DNA from: Veillonella agrestimuris
Lineage (GTDB): Bacteria; Bacillota; Negativicutes; Veillonellales; Veillonellaceae
Direction of reading: 5' to 3'
Assembly (NCBI RefSeq): GCF_943193065.1
Contig: NZ_CALPCS010000005.1
Span: 1 to 64,000 of the forward strand
Length of the DNA: 64,000 bases
The notes under the pieces: model-generated
Databases searched by the model: none
What the model saw: the letters and a program-made list of their open reading frames with translations, nothing else
What the model was told of the DNA's origin: nothing
Shown here: piece after piece, positions 16,377 to 25,511 of the stretch
Layout: each line of letters begins with the position of its first letter
How positions within the stretch are numbered: position 1 is the first letter of the stretch
Made by a program: the position numbers and the translations under genes

Positions 16377-16418
16377 AAAATAGCCAGCTAGTACAAAACT
16401 GCACTAGCTGGCTATTTT
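16377..16418. terminator. Bidirectional terminator
   Basis: Perfect 16-bp stem (16377-16392 with 16403-16418) flanked by A7 and T4. It serves the 31-codon ORF rightwards and the GNAT gene leftwards. Sequence 16419-16590 is AT-rich with nothing else I can support. Confidence 0.85.
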
Positions 16419-16590
16419 CTTTGAACTATAGGCCTATCAACATATTATAATTGTATGATTTTACCCATGTATAGCGGATATCTTTATTTTCGAAGCGCTA
16501 ATAAACTGACGCAAACATATATTACATAGGATTCCACAATAATATGACCGCTACAACGCAAAACATATAATTTTATACTAAATATACAAA

Positions 16591-17052
16591 CTATAACAAC
16601 CGCCCCATATAGATGACATCATCCATAGGATTATGATAGTACGGATCGATTTCTTCAAAGCCGTGTTTTTTGTACAAGTGAATAGCCGCTCGTAATGGTT
16701 CAATAGTATCTAACACCATTTCTGTATAGCCAGAAGCTTTAGCATGTTCCATGATTTTAATAATTAGTTTATCACCCAACGCATGACCTCTACCTTCAGG
16801 ACGTACATAGAGCCGCTTCATTTCGCAACGGTTTTCACTATGTTGGTAGTAAGCCACCATGCCTAACACTACATCCTCTTCGTTAATAGCCACTAACAAC
16901 TCTCCATTAGGCGCTGTGTATTTCTCGGCAATATCTGCTAATTCTTTATCTAAATTTTGAAATGATAAATCACGGCCGAGCCAATTTGTGTATTCTAGAA
17001 TTAACTCTTTGACTTGATCTAAGTAAGGTTTACCGTCGATAATGCGAATCAT
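16591..17052 (-). CDS. GNAT-family N-acetyltransferase
   Basis: 153 aa, the usual length of a single GNAT domain. It transfers an acetyl group from acetyl-CoA to an unknown amine. Motif A is seen as LYVRPEGRGHALGDKLI (about 91-107), with the pyrophosphate-binding R-G-H-A-L-G. Motif B follows as AAIHLYKKHGFEEI. The substrate is not deducible. The Shine-Dalgarno is weak (AAAGGTAAG, distant). It follows guaA with a strong hairpin between, so it is a separate unit. Confidence 0.85.
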   Translation of the reverse strand: MIRIIDGKPYLDQVKELILEYTNWLGRDLSFQNLDKELADIAEKYTAPNGELLVAINEEDVVLGMVAYYQHSENRCEMKRLYVRPEGRGHALGDKLIIKIMEHAKASGYTEMVLDTIEPLRAAIHLYKKHGFEEIDPYYHNPMDDVIYMGRLL

Positions 17053-17087
17053 GCTATATGTGTCTTACCTTTCTTGCCTATAAAATA

Positions 17088-17123
17088 AGTTCTGAAAGCG
17101 CTATAACTAACGCTTTCAGAACT
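17088..17123 (-). terminator. Terminator of guaA
   Basis: Perfect 13-bp stem AGTTCTGAAAGCG / CGCTTTCAGAACT with a 10-nt loop, followed leftwards by a U-rich stretch. Confidence 0.85.
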
Positions 17124-17139
17124 CACTAGAATTATAATT

Positions 17140-18675
17140 TTACTCCCACTCAATCGTAGCCGGCGGTTTAGATGTAATATCGTACACAATACGGTTAATA
17201 TGTTGTACTTCGTTTACGATGCGACGAGAAATTGTATCTAACACGTCGTATGGAATGCGCGCCCAGTCAGCGGTCATAAAATCTGTTGTAGTAACGCCGC
17301 GCAACGCCAATGTGTAATCGTACGTACGGAAGTCACCCATTACGCCTACAGTACGTGTAGATGTCAATACAGCGAAGTATTGGTTAATATCGCGATCGAG
17401 ACCAGCTTTAGCAATTTCTTCACGGAAAATAGCATCTGCATCGCGCAAGATATCTAGTTTATCTTTCGTAATTTCGCCCATTACACGGATAGCAAGGCCA
17501 GGACCTGGGAATGGTTGACGCCATACGAGATAATCTGCTAAACCGAGTTCCGCGCCCAATTCACGTACTTCGTCTTTGAACAAATTCCGAAGTGGCTCGA
17601 TAAGGCCTTTAAAATCTACTACTGCAGGCAAACCGCCAACGTTATGGTGAGATTTGATGACTTCTGCTTCACCATCACCAGATTCAATTACGTCAGGGTA
17701 AATCGTACCTTGTGCTAAGAAATCAACAGATCCAATTTTACGGCCTTCGTCTTCAAAGACGCGAATAAATTCTTCACCAATGGCTTTGCGTTTTGCTTCT
17801 GGATCTTCAAGGCCAGCCAATTTCCCTAAGAAACGGTCTTCCGCATCAACGCGGATAAAATGCATACCGGAATCTTTGAAAGCCGCTTCTACTTCGTCAC
17901 CTTCGTTTTTACGCATCAACCCGTGATCAACGAAGATACATGTTAATTGATCGCCTACCGCTTTAGAAATCAACGCTGCTGCTACGGAACTATCTACACC
18001 GCCAGATAAAGCCAACAAGACTTTACCATCACCAACGGTATTGCGAATATCTTCGATAGCTGTTTTCGCATAGTTAGCCATTGTCCACGTACCTGTAAAG
18101 CCACACACTTCATACAAGAAGTTATGAAGCATTTCCTTACCATGTTCTGTATGAAGTACCTCTGCATGGTATTGCATAGCGTATAATTTGCGCTCTTTAT
18201 TTTGCATCGCTGCTACTGGACAGTCTTTTGTATGCGCTACTACTTCAAAGCCTTCAGGCACTTGAGCTACATAGTCAACATGAGACATCCAAACGATTTG
18301 CTCATCTTCAAGATCTTTAAACAATGGAGATGTTGTATCAACCTTAGTCGGAGTTTTACCGAATTCTCGATTATCTGCAGATTTTACTTCCCCACCTAAT
18401 GTGTGAGCCATAAACTGCATACCATAACACATACCGAGAACTGGAATATCAAGGTCAAAAATTTCTTTCTCAATTTTTGGAGAATTTTCTTCGTATACGC
18501 TATTAGGACCACCAGTGAAAATAATACCTTGTGGTTTTAATTCCTTAATTTTCTCCAATGCTTTGTTGTATGGATACACTTCGCAGTATACGTGGTTTTC
18601 ACGAACGCGACGAGCGATCAATTGATTATATTGACCACCAAAATCGACAACAATAACAAATTCCTTGTTTTCCAT
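17140..18675 (-). CDS. guaA: GMP synthase (glutamine-hydrolysing)
   Basis: Converts XMP to GMP using glutamine and ATP, the last step of de novo guanine nucleotide synthesis. 511 aa. The N-terminal class I amidotransferase has the Cys in GMCYGMQF (about 80) and the His-x-Glu pair in QYHAEVLH. The central PP-loop SGGVDSS is at about 227-233. The C-terminal dimerisation domain has [10 protein letters not shown] and ends KPPATIEWE as in the family. The start at 18675 is set by GGAGG six nt upstream; the longer frame adds six residues. No purine riboswitch is visible in the short upstream gap. Confidence 0.97.
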   Translation of the reverse strand: MENKEFVIVVDFGGQYNQLIARRVRENHVYCEVYPYNKALEKIKELKPQGIIFTGGPNSVYEENSPKIEKEIFDLDIPVLGMCYGMQFMAHTLGGEVKSADNREFGKTPTKVDTTSPLFKDLEDEQIVWMSHVDYVAQVPEGFEVVAHTKDCPVAAMQNKERKLYAMQYHAEVLHTEHGKEMLHNFLYEVCGFTGTWTMANYAKTAIEDIRNTVGDGKVLLALSGGVDSSVAAALISKAVGDQLTCIFVDHGLMRKNEGDEVEAAFKDSGMHFIRVDAEDRFLGKLAGLEDPEAKRKAIGEEFIRVFEDEGRKIGSVDFLAQGTIYPDVIESGDGEAEVIKSHHNVGGLPAVVDFKGLIEPLRNLFKDEVRELGAELGLADYLVWRQPFPGPGLAIRVMGEITKDKLDILRDADAIFREEIAKAGLDRDINQYFAVLTSTRTVGVMGDFRTYDYTLALRGVTTTDFMTADWARIPYDVLDTISRRIVNEVQHINRIVYDITSKPPATIEWE

Positions 18676-18764
18676 TCTTTCCTCCATTATCAAGAAATTA
18701 TACTTTTTATTTACATCTATTCTGAAAGCATACGCTCTGCTATACCTAATAAAATAGAGGATGC

Positions 18765-19631
18765 TTATTCATGAACTTTAACATTATGTATCATGCGTAC
18801 ATATTCTGGATCAAAATGTTTCGTCCGCGTACCACCATACCCCATATCAAGGGAGGAAATAGTATCCATATCTTCTTGTGAAAGTTCAAAATCCCACACG
18901 TCAAAGTTTTCTACCATCCGTTCTTTGCGCGTCGTTTTGGGAATGACAACTACGTCGCGCTGCAGATTCCAACGGAGTACGACTTGACCTACAGTCTTAC
19001 CGTATTTTTCAGCAATCCCTTGGAGCAATTCATTATCTAACGGATTATATCGACCGCCGCCTAACGGAGCCCACGCTTCTGGAATAACACCATAATATTT
19101 CATTGTTTCTAATGCATCATCTTGGGTAAAAAAAGGATGCAATTCGATTTGGTTTACTGCAGGGATGACTTTCACAGTTTCGCAGAAATTCGTCAACATA
19201 TTAGGGTAGAAATTGCTAACTCCGATGGCTTTCAAATGACCTGTTTCATAGTATTTCTCTAACGTCCGCCAAGCTCCGAAATAATCGCCTAACGCCTGAT
19301 GTAATAAATACAAATCTAAATATTCAAGGCCTAAGTTCTTCAAGGATCGCTCAACGCCTGCTACCGCATCAGATTCGTTCATATCTTGCACCCATAATTT
19401 AGATGTAATGAACAACTCTTCTCGCGTTACTTTACCAGCGGCGATAGCCTCTGCAATAGCTTCGCCAACAGCCGTTTCGTTTCCGTATACTGCAGCCGTA
19501 TCAAACAAGCGATACCCTGCATCGATAGCATCCAGTACAACTCGTTTGCACTCCGCCAAATCAGTTACTTGGAATACGCCAAAGCCCATAATCGGCATCG
19601 TTGTGCCTGTATTGAGCGTTACATATTTCAT
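18765..19631 (-). CDS. Aldo/keto reductase
   Basis: 288-aa TIM-barrel NADPH-dependent reductase of carbonyl compounds; physiological substrate unknown (2,5-diketo-gluconate reductase-like/YvgN-like group). Catalytic tetrad: Asp in [10 protein letters not shown] (about 46), Tyr in the same motif, Lys in FITSKLW, His in LYLLHQ. The C-terminal cofactor motif [13 protein letters not shown] is present. GAGGTGAT lies upstream of ATG at 19631. It appears monocistronic. Confidence 0.9.
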   Translation of the reverse strand: MKYVTLNTGTTMPIMGFGVFQVTDLAECKRVVLDAIDAGYRLFDTAAVYGNETAVGEAIAEAIAAGKVTREELFITSKLWVQDMNESDAVAGVERSLKNLGLEYLDLYLLHQALGDYFGAWRTLEKYYETGHLKAIGVSNFYPNMLTNFCETVKVIPAVNQIELHPFFTQDDALETMKYYGVIPEAWAPLGGGRYNPLDNELLQGIAEKYGKTVGQVVLRWNLQRDVVVIPKTTRKERMVENFDVWDFELSQEDMDTISSLDMGYGGTRTKHFDPEYVRMIHNVKVHE

Positions 19632-19693
19632 GTCTATCACCTCTTGCACATATGTAAACGTACTTTAACGACTATAGATTATTATAGCATAGC

Positions 19694-19891
19694 TCATCCC
19701 TTTATGTCTTGATGAACACGCATTTTCACGGCCCCTACAGGACAGATGGAATAACAATCACCACAGCGAATGCAATCTTCACCAATAACAAATTGAGTGT
19801 CCCCTTCTATGATACAGGAAACAGGACAATCGATAGCGCAGGCGCCACATTTGATGCAAGTGTGAGTAATATAAAATTCAATGCCGCTCAT
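19694..19891 (-). CDS. 2[4Fe-4S] ferredoxin
   Basis: 65 aa. Two cluster motifs: CIKCGACAIDCP (from about residue 12) and CIRCGDCYSICP (from about 42), each with the four-Cys spacing CxxCxxCxxxC and a trailing Pro. Low-potential electron carrier for anaerobic metabolism. ATG at 19891 follows GGAGG; the longer frame to 19921 adds ten residues with no added motif. No terminator is obvious before the M20 gene, which lies upstream in the same orientation; the two may be co-transcribed. Confidence 0.92.
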   Translation of the reverse strand: MSGIEFYITHTCIKCGACAIDCPVSCIIEGDTQFVIGEDCIRCGDCYSICPVGAVKMRVHQDIKG

Positions 19892-19981
19892 GGGCGCCTC
19901 CTTCCTATCAATAGGGGGCACATCATCTATAAACTTCCTTTATTCTTACAAGCATATACATCACATAAAATATGCTATGCC

Positions 19982-21157
19982 TTATAAAGACTCCTTAAAT
20001 TCCTTTACAATATCCTCTAGCAATGCAGGTTGCTCCATTACGTTAATAAAAGTAAGCCCAATAAGTGCCGCTCCATCCATAATTGTTTTCTCTATAGTCG
20101 GGTCTAACATAGCGTCAGCAAATTCTTGGGCATGGCATACTTTCGGTTTCCCTGCTAAGCGCAATTTAGGATGTAGTGCCGCACATTGCCAGCTCACATT
20201 ACCGATATCGGAACTGCCCCCAATATCGGCTGGACCTGGTTCAAAAGGAATCGATAGATCGGTCATCACGGATTCCACCAAGCGGGTTGCTTCATCGTTT
20301 TGGTTCATGCTATCGTAGGAATTACCATAAAAATCGTAATTCACCGTCGTCCCTGTGCAGAGGGCAGCTCCATCAAAGATATGCTTTATCTTTTCCGTTA
20401 CCGTATTTAAATAATTTCGCTCTGTATGCCGCACTGTTACTTCTAATTCACCGAAAGCAGGTATCACATTGGATGCACTACCACCGTTGGTGATCCACGT
20501 GCCAATACGCGTTTCAGGCAATACATGTTGGCGCAACATATCCATCGCATGAATAGCGATTTGTACACCATTTACAGCATTCACACCATTCCACGGCTCT
20601 CCTGCACCATGAGCGGGTTTGCCATGAAACTGAGCACGCAAACAGTCGAGGGCTAAAAATTGAGAATTCGGTCGTGTTTCTTCCCCATCGAGGTGAACCA
20701 TCATAGCCAAATCATACTCTTTGAACACGCCAGCATTGACCATATCCACCTTACATCCGGTAGCCTCTTCATCAGGAGTGCCAACAATATCGATATCCAT
20801 AGTAAATTGAACGCCCTCTTGTTCCATTTGTTTGAAAGCTAACGCTGCTAGTACACTCATAGCCCCACTTGCAGAATGTCCACAAGCATGACCTACCTCT
20901 GGCAACGCATCGTACTCGCAAAGGATAACGAGACGGCCTACAGGGTTATTGACTTTCACGATAGAGGCCTTAAAAGCAGTAGGCAAACCACAAAATTCAT
21001 ATTCCACAGTGATATTATGATTCTCTAAAACCTTTCCAATGGTCTTTACCGATTCAAATTCACGACCAGAAATTTCCGGATTCCTAGCCAAACTATAATT
21101 AATAGCAAATGCTTCGTTACCAAAGCTTTCACAAGCTTTTAAAAATAAAGATTTCAT
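19982..21157 (-). CDS. M20-family amidohydrolase / peptidase
   Basis: Metal-dependent amide hydrolase of 391 aa, closest in style to the AbgB/PM20D2 acyl-amino-acid group; the exact substrate is unknown. Metal and catalytic motifs: CEYDALPEVGHACGH (about 90-105, His/Asp ligands), TPDEEATG (the EE pair), MVHLDGEE, and a late CHAQEFAD supplying the last His. The dimerisation domain lies between. ATG at 21157 follows AGGAG. It is divergent from the amino-acid-binding lipoprotein gene at 21374, with repeated sequences between them. Confidence 0.85.
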   Translation of the reverse strand: MKSLFLKACESFGNEAFAINYSLARNPEISGREFESVKTIGKVLENHNITVEYEFCGLPTAFKASIVKVNNPVGRLVILCEYDALPEVGHACGHSASGAMSVLAALAFKQMEQEGVQFTMDIDIVGTPDEEATGCKVDMVNAGVFKEYDLAMMVHLDGEETRPNSQFLALDCLRAQFHGKPAHGAGEPWNGVNAVNGVQIAIHAMDMLRQHVLPETRIGTWITNGGSASNVIPAFGELEVTVRHTERNYLNTVTEKIKHIFDGAALCTGTTVNYDFYGNSYDSMNQNDEATRLVESVMTDLSIPFEPGPADIGGSSDIGNVSWQCAALHPKLRLAGKPKVCHAQEFADAMLDPTIEKTIMDGAALIGLTFINVMEQPALLEDIVKEFKESL

Positions 21158-21264
21158 AAATACTCCTGTATTGAATATATCTTGCATAGGTGCATTCATT
21201 ACGTTATGTCCCTACAAATGATGCAAGAAACTAATATAGTTATTATTTTATCTTACTCCTAATT

Positions 21265-21307
21265 ATACAATGTTATCGCGTATTAATGATACAATGTTAT
21301 TGCCTAT
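21265..21307. repeat. Tandem direct repeats in the divergent promoter region
   Basis: ATACAATGTTAT occurs at 21265-21276 and 21289-21300, 24 bp apart; identity extends (GC.TAT) to about 17 of 19 positions. Each copy contains TACAAT, a -10-like hexamer. It is a likely operator or duplicated promoter between the M20 gene and the lipoprotein gene. Confidence 0.5.
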
Positions 21308-21373
21308 CCTTTCAAAATTCCGTACAATATATACATGAATATGTACGATGTGTTTATGATCGGAGGATGTACA

Positions 21374-22159
21374 ATGTTTAAATTCAAAAAATTGACAGCC
21401 CTCGCACTTGTAGCAGTAGCAGCGATGGGAATTTTAGCAGGTTGTGGCAACGATGCACAAAAAATGACGCAACAAGAAGGTGTGTTACGCGTAGGTTCCG
21501 AAACGACATTTCCACCATTTGAATTTACAGAAGGCGATAAATATGTAGGGTTTGATGTGGATTTATCAGAAGCAATCGCTAAAAAAATAGGTTTAAAAAT
21601 GGAATTTAAATCTATGGGCTTTGATGCTTTGATTCCAGCGGTTCAATCTGGCGATATCGACATGATTGCAGCAGGCATTAACGCTACTCCAGAGCGCGAA
21701 AAAGCATTAGATTTCTCTGATATTTACTTTAAAGAAGGCGGCTTCATCACTGTTGTTCGCAAAGATAACACAACCATTAACAATATGGATGACTTAGCCA
21801 ATAAAACGGTAGGTGCCCAAATCGGTACAATTCCTGTAGAAATGGCACAAGCAATCCCTGGTACTACGGTAAAACAAATCGATAGCAATGCTAATATTTT
21901 CATGGAATTAAAAGCAGGCACTATTGATGGCGCTATCATTGATAATGCTGTAGCTATGTATTATTTAAAACAAGGTGCTGACCAAGATCTCAAACTCGTT
22001 GGTGAACCTACACAATCCCCTGGTACAGTATTAGGTGTAAAAAAAGGCAACAAAGAATTACAAGCAGCTGTTAACAAAGCATTAAAAGAGCTGAAAGAAG
22101 ATGGCACTTACGATGCTATTTATCAAAAATGGTTCGGTGATTACTTACCAAATAAATAA
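21374..22159 (+). CDS. Amino-acid ABC transporter substrate-binding lipoprotein
   Basis: 261 aa, family 3 solute-binding protein (GlnH/ArtJ/FliY type) for polar amino acids. Lipobox LAGC at about residues 20-23, so it is anchored by a lipidated Cys. The ligand fold begins VLRVGSETTFPPFEF, with GFDVDLSEAIAKKIG and MIAAGINATPEREKALDFS (Arg that binds the alpha-carboxylate). GGAGG precedes ATG at 21374. There is no permease or ATPase gene beside it, so it must work with components encoded elsewhere. Confidence 0.9.
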   Translation: MFKFKKLTALALVAVAAMGILAGCGNDAQKMTQQEGVLRVGSETTFPPFEFTEGDKYVGFDVDLSEAIAKKIGLKMEFKSMGFDALIPAVQSGDIDMIAAGINATPEREKALDFSDIYFKEGGFITVVRKDNTTINNMDDLANKTVGAQIGTIPVEMAQAIPGTTVKQIDSNANIFMELKAGTIDGAIIDNAVAMYYLKQGADQDLKLVGEPTQSPGTVLGVKKGNKELQAAVNKALKELKEDGTYDAIYQKWFGDYLPNK

Positions 22160-22175
22160 TAAGTAACTCCTACAC

Positions 22176-22247
22176 AAACCGACCCTCTTCACAGAAACAA
22201 TCACTCTGAATCAAATCAGTAGTATATGTGAAAGAGTGGTCGGTTTT
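22176..22247 (+). terminator. Terminator of the lipoprotein gene
   Basis: Outer arms AAACCGACC (22176-22184) and GGTCGGTTTT (22238-22247), with further pairing of CTCTT..CACA against TGTG..AAAGAG inside. It ends in T4. Confidence 0.8.
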
Positions 22248-22350
22248 CTTATGCCTACAACATGTACTCATGACTATATTCATATCCCATTCTAAGAAAA
22301 GCAATGCCTCTTATATATGAACCAATACACTCCCATAGAAAGGAATTATT

Positions 22351-24498
22351 ATGTATTTTACGGAACGTTTGCAAGAAGCATTCCATATGATTTTTACATC
22401 TTACGACAAAACAATAGCCCAAGAAGGTTTACGCAAATTAGAATCTATTGTTAACACACTATCCGCTACGAATCATTCTATTCCTGCTATGGCCTCCGTT
22501 TCTACTACTGACGCAATACAAGAGGATAGTCCTACACAACGGGAGCTGGGCGATGCCTACGCCTTGTTAGCTCGCGTATATGGAGGGCCTCAATTCACAC
22601 CTGAAGAGCTAGGCTTCCCAGAAGATAATATCCGTACTTACCAGTATTTACACAACAGCATTCGCTATGCCAGCCCTATCGGAACACTGCAGGCTTTGCG
22701 TATTGCTGGATCCATTACGCCTACAGTAGAACGAGATATGACACTCTCTTTTGATGACGCTTTCACCATCGTCCTCCATCATGCTAACGAAGGCGATGCA
22801 TACTGCCAATATATTATTGGCAATGTCTATTTCTGGGAAGATTACCACCGCATTAGTACTGCCAAAGCTCGAATCAATCCAGCGGTACCCAATATTTGGA
22901 AGCGCATTAACAAAGCTATACGCAGTCAAACATTACCTAATGCCCTCCGCGCCTTACAAGGAACCGTAAACCCCAAAGAACTAGAGGAACGTGGTACTAC
23001 AGAGGCTACCTATTGGTTTACAAAGGCCCTTGACAATGGGCTGGCCCTATTCCAAGGCAATCTCCGAAATATCTATATCGACGCTGACAATCTCGACATG
23101 GCGAGAGCTACTGCTAAAGTAGCAGCCCATCTCGGAAACCCGACGATGATGCTCTATGCGGGCCTTGATGCACACGAACGTGGCCAATTTACAGAGGCTT
23201 TCACTTGGTTTCAACAAGGAGCTGAGAAAGGCCAAACGGAATGCATTAGCGAGTTAGCAGATTACTATTTCCATTTTTACGATGACGAAACATTTCAACA
23301 GACCATCCCTTTTGACCCATTGCGGGCAGTGGAGCTCTATACAGAAGCGGCATCTAGGAATTTTCACGATGCTGGTTACGCTGCACTACAAGCAGCCTTT
23401 GCCTATATCTTCCATATGGGCCCCCTCCCTCTCGATTGGGGGCGCATTGCCGATTTAGTTCACACCGCAGCCATCAAAGACCGCTACTTCTTTGCCTTAC
23501 CTTATATTAGTTATACACGTCTCCACGGAGCTGGTGTAGCTCCCAATATTCGCTATGCTGTTCAATCATTACTCCGTCTATTAGAAGAGGAACGGGTCAT
23601 TCAAGAAAAAGAAAATCGAATACTCTTTTATGACATTACTAGCGCTTTAACTCGCGTTGCTATGGGCTATGCGTATGAAAAAGGTTATGTTACAGATGAG
23701 CCTGATTTAGATAAAGCCGTCCAATACTACGAAGAATCTCACCAGTATATATTGCGTTATAAAAAATATCTAGCAAGCCTCGCCGACCATCCACGCCACA
23801 CCGTTCCTCTTGATGATGAAGGTGCCGAACGATTGCAAGCTTTCGAACAAATCAACGGCCACTGGACCTACAAAAAAGGCATTACGGAATCGACAACTAC
23901 AGTTCGATTGAAGCACACAACGTATCCGCACAATGCCATTAGACTAGCGGTGGAAGAACATTCTCAACTGTGGGATACCACAATCTATAATTGGTCTACC
24001 ATAGAGAATGCCCTAGAAAAACACAAAACGATACGTCTCAGCTGGTACAGTAGATACCTGTCTGTAACGGACTATCTCCGCAACATATATAATCTCACTG
24101 TGAAAGCCATGCCAAACCATACATACCAATTAACAATAAGCGGTTATCATTACGATGAAGGACAAGAGCTTCGTTACGAAACCATCTGCACAAAAGATGA
24201 AACCTACGAGATACTCCACACATTATATTACGAAGAATGCCTCCCTAACACCTTAGAAGGATGGGCAATTGTAAAAGCACAAGAAACATCCGCATGGCAC
24301 TATGTACTAGATATAGACGATGAGCAATTCCTATTGGAAAACTACGACGATGCAACCGCTATGATTCAAGCCTCTTTAGAGGGAATCAAAAGCAAACGAT
24401 ATCAACAAGTCAATATCCGTACTCACGATTTTATAGGCCCTCCTATTTCATTTACCAGGGGAATCAACAGAATCCATTTCGCGTCCAACTTTTATTGA
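22351..24498 (+). CDS. Sel1/TPR-like repeat protein (C-terminus frameshifted)
   Basis: 715-aa soluble protein, not matched to a named gene. From about 200 to 480 it shows helical Sel1-like repeats with the A-x-x-W/Y-F-x-K-A-x-x-x-G pattern: ATYWFTKALDNG, AFTWFQQGAEKG, AVELYTEAASRN, AVQYYEESH. Such repeats scaffold protein contacts. The last 200 residues form a beta-rich region. No signal peptide is seen. The ORF ends at 24498, but the next frame continues with well-formed coding sequence to 24689, so the true product was probably about 780 aa (see the tail entry). Confidence 0.65.
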   Translation: MYFTERLQEAFHMIFTSYDKTIAQEGLRKLESIVNTLSATNHSIPAMASVSTTDAIQEDSPTQRELGDAYALLARVYGGPQFTPEELGFPEDNIRTYQYLHNSIRYASPIGTLQALRIAGSITPTVERDMTLSFDDAFTIVLHHANEGDAYCQYIIGNVYFWEDYHRISTAKARINPAVPNIWKRINKAIRSQTLPNALRALQGTVNPKELEERGTTEATYWFTKALDNGLALFQGNLRNIYIDADNLDMARATAKVAAHLGNPTMMLYAGLDAHERGQFTEAFTWFQQGAEKGQTECISELADYYFHFYDDETFQQTIPFDPLRAVELYTEAASRNFHDAGYAALQAAFAYIFHMGPLPLDWGRIADLVHTAAIKDRYFFALPYISYTRLHGAGVAPNIRYAVQSLLRLLEEERVIQEKENRILFYDITSALTRVAMGYAYEKGYVTDEPDLDKAVQYYEESHQYILRYKKYLASLADHPRHTVPLDDEGAERLQAFEQINGHWTYKKGITESTTTVRLKHTTYPHNAIRLAVEEHSQLWDTTIYNWSTIENALEKHKTIRLSWYSRYLSVTDYLRNIYNLTVKAMPNHTYQLTISGYHYDEGQELRYETICTKDETYEILHTLYYEECLPNTLEGWAIVKAQETSAWHYVLDIDDEQFLLENYDDATAMIQASLEGIKSKRYQQVNIRTHDFIGPPISFTRGINRIHFASNFY

Positions 24499-24689
24499 AA
24501 GAAGGATCCTTAGAAGTTCCTACTGACGACGGTGATATCATAAATATTCCTGGAAAATCATATTTGTTTGAAACCTACTTTAACAGTCAAGTATCCTTAA
24601 ACTATTGGCTGCAAAAAACAACACAAACCTTAGATGTACCTGATGTATCGGAATGGAAACGAATAACCGTGCCTAAGCATTTACAATAA
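24423..24689 (+). pseudogene. Frameshifted C-terminal tail of the Sel1-like gene
   Basis: In the frame one base back from the 22351 ORF, sequence from about 24450 reads YQGNQQNPFRVQLLLKEG and continues open to the stop at 24689. The only in-frame start nearby is a TTG at 24495 that has no separate promoter. One extra T near 24450-24460 would join GPPISF to YQGNQQ. I read it as the detached tail, not an independent gene. Confidence 0.55.
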
Positions 24690-24746
24690 TATAGCATATT
24701 TTATATACTTATTATAAAATGTAGTTTTATACTGAGGAGTCCTTAT

Positions 24747-25511
24747 ATGGAAACAAGAGATAACTATCATGAGGCTCAGGAAGCCCCTCAACCTCACATT
24801 CAATTAACGTCCAGTATTGGCACAACGAAGGCGATTATCGTAGGCGATCCGAAACGAGTAGATGCGATTGCAGCCCATTTAGACAATGCGACGCCAGTGA
24901 CTTACAATCGGGAATACAAATCGGTGGTAGGAACCTATAAAGGACAGCGCATCTTAGCTATGTCTACTGGTATCGGTGCACCCTCTGCAGGTATTGGTAT
25001 CGAAGAATTGCATAATATCGGTATTCAATACATCATTCGCGTCGGTTCTTGTGGTGCTATGAAGTCTACTATCGGTTTAGGCGAAACTATAATTGCTGAA
25101 GGTGTCGTTCGCGACGACGGATTGTCTCGTCGCTATGTACCGGAAATCTATCCCGCTGTACCATCATCGGCCTTGTTGAACTTAGCTCATCGTCACGCCC
25201 CTAACGCCCACTATGGTATCGTTCGTTCTCACGATGGCTTTTATTGCGATAACAATCAAGACGTTGAATCCTTTTGGGCTAACAAAGGTATCTTAGCGGA
25301 CGATATGGAATCAGGCATTCTTATGGTCATCGGACGTTTACGAGGACTACACACATTATCTATTTTAAACAATGTCGTCCTCTACCAAGGCGATGTCATG
25401 GAAGGGATTAATAATTTAGCCCACAGCGATGACGCTTTACGGCGTGGCGAAGAACAATCCATTTTGACGGCCCTCAATATTTTATGTGATGAAAGTTTGG
25501 AGAATAACTAA
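24747..25511 (+). CDS. Nucleoside phosphorylase (uridine phosphorylase type)
   Basis: 254 aa, PNP/UDP family 1. Phosphorolysis of a nucleoside to base and ribose-1-phosphate. Motifs: VGDPKRVDAIA (phosphate site), MSTGIGAPSAGIGIEE, IIRVGSCGA and the ribose-contacting DDMESG. The family includes Udp and DeoD; the overall pattern is nearest Udp. GAGGAG precedes the ATG. Its stop overlaps the start of pnuC by one base, so a vitamin B3 or nucleoside salvage role is plausible: the substrate might be nicotinamide riboside or a pyrimidine nucleoside. Confidence 0.85.
   Translation: METRDNYHEAQEAPQPHIQLTSSIGTTKAIIVGDPKRVDAIAAHLDNATPVTYNREYKSVVGTYKGQRILAMSTGIGAPSAGIGIEELHNIGIQYIIRVGSCGAMKSTIGLGETIIAEGVVRDDGLSRRYVPEIYPAVPSSALLNLAHRHAPNAHYGIVRSHDGFYCDNNQDVESFWANKGILADDMESGILMVIGRLRGLHTLSILNNVVLYQGDVMEGINNLAHSDDALRRGEEQSILTALNILCDESLENN

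Noticed and set aside
18676-18764. Purine riboswitch upstream of guaA
   Set aside because: The gap is under 90 nt, AT-rich, and lacks the conserved purine-aptamer loops.
24690-24746. NAD or TPP riboswitch before the phosphorylase-pnuC pair
   Set aside because: Only 57 nt available with no recognisable aptamer.
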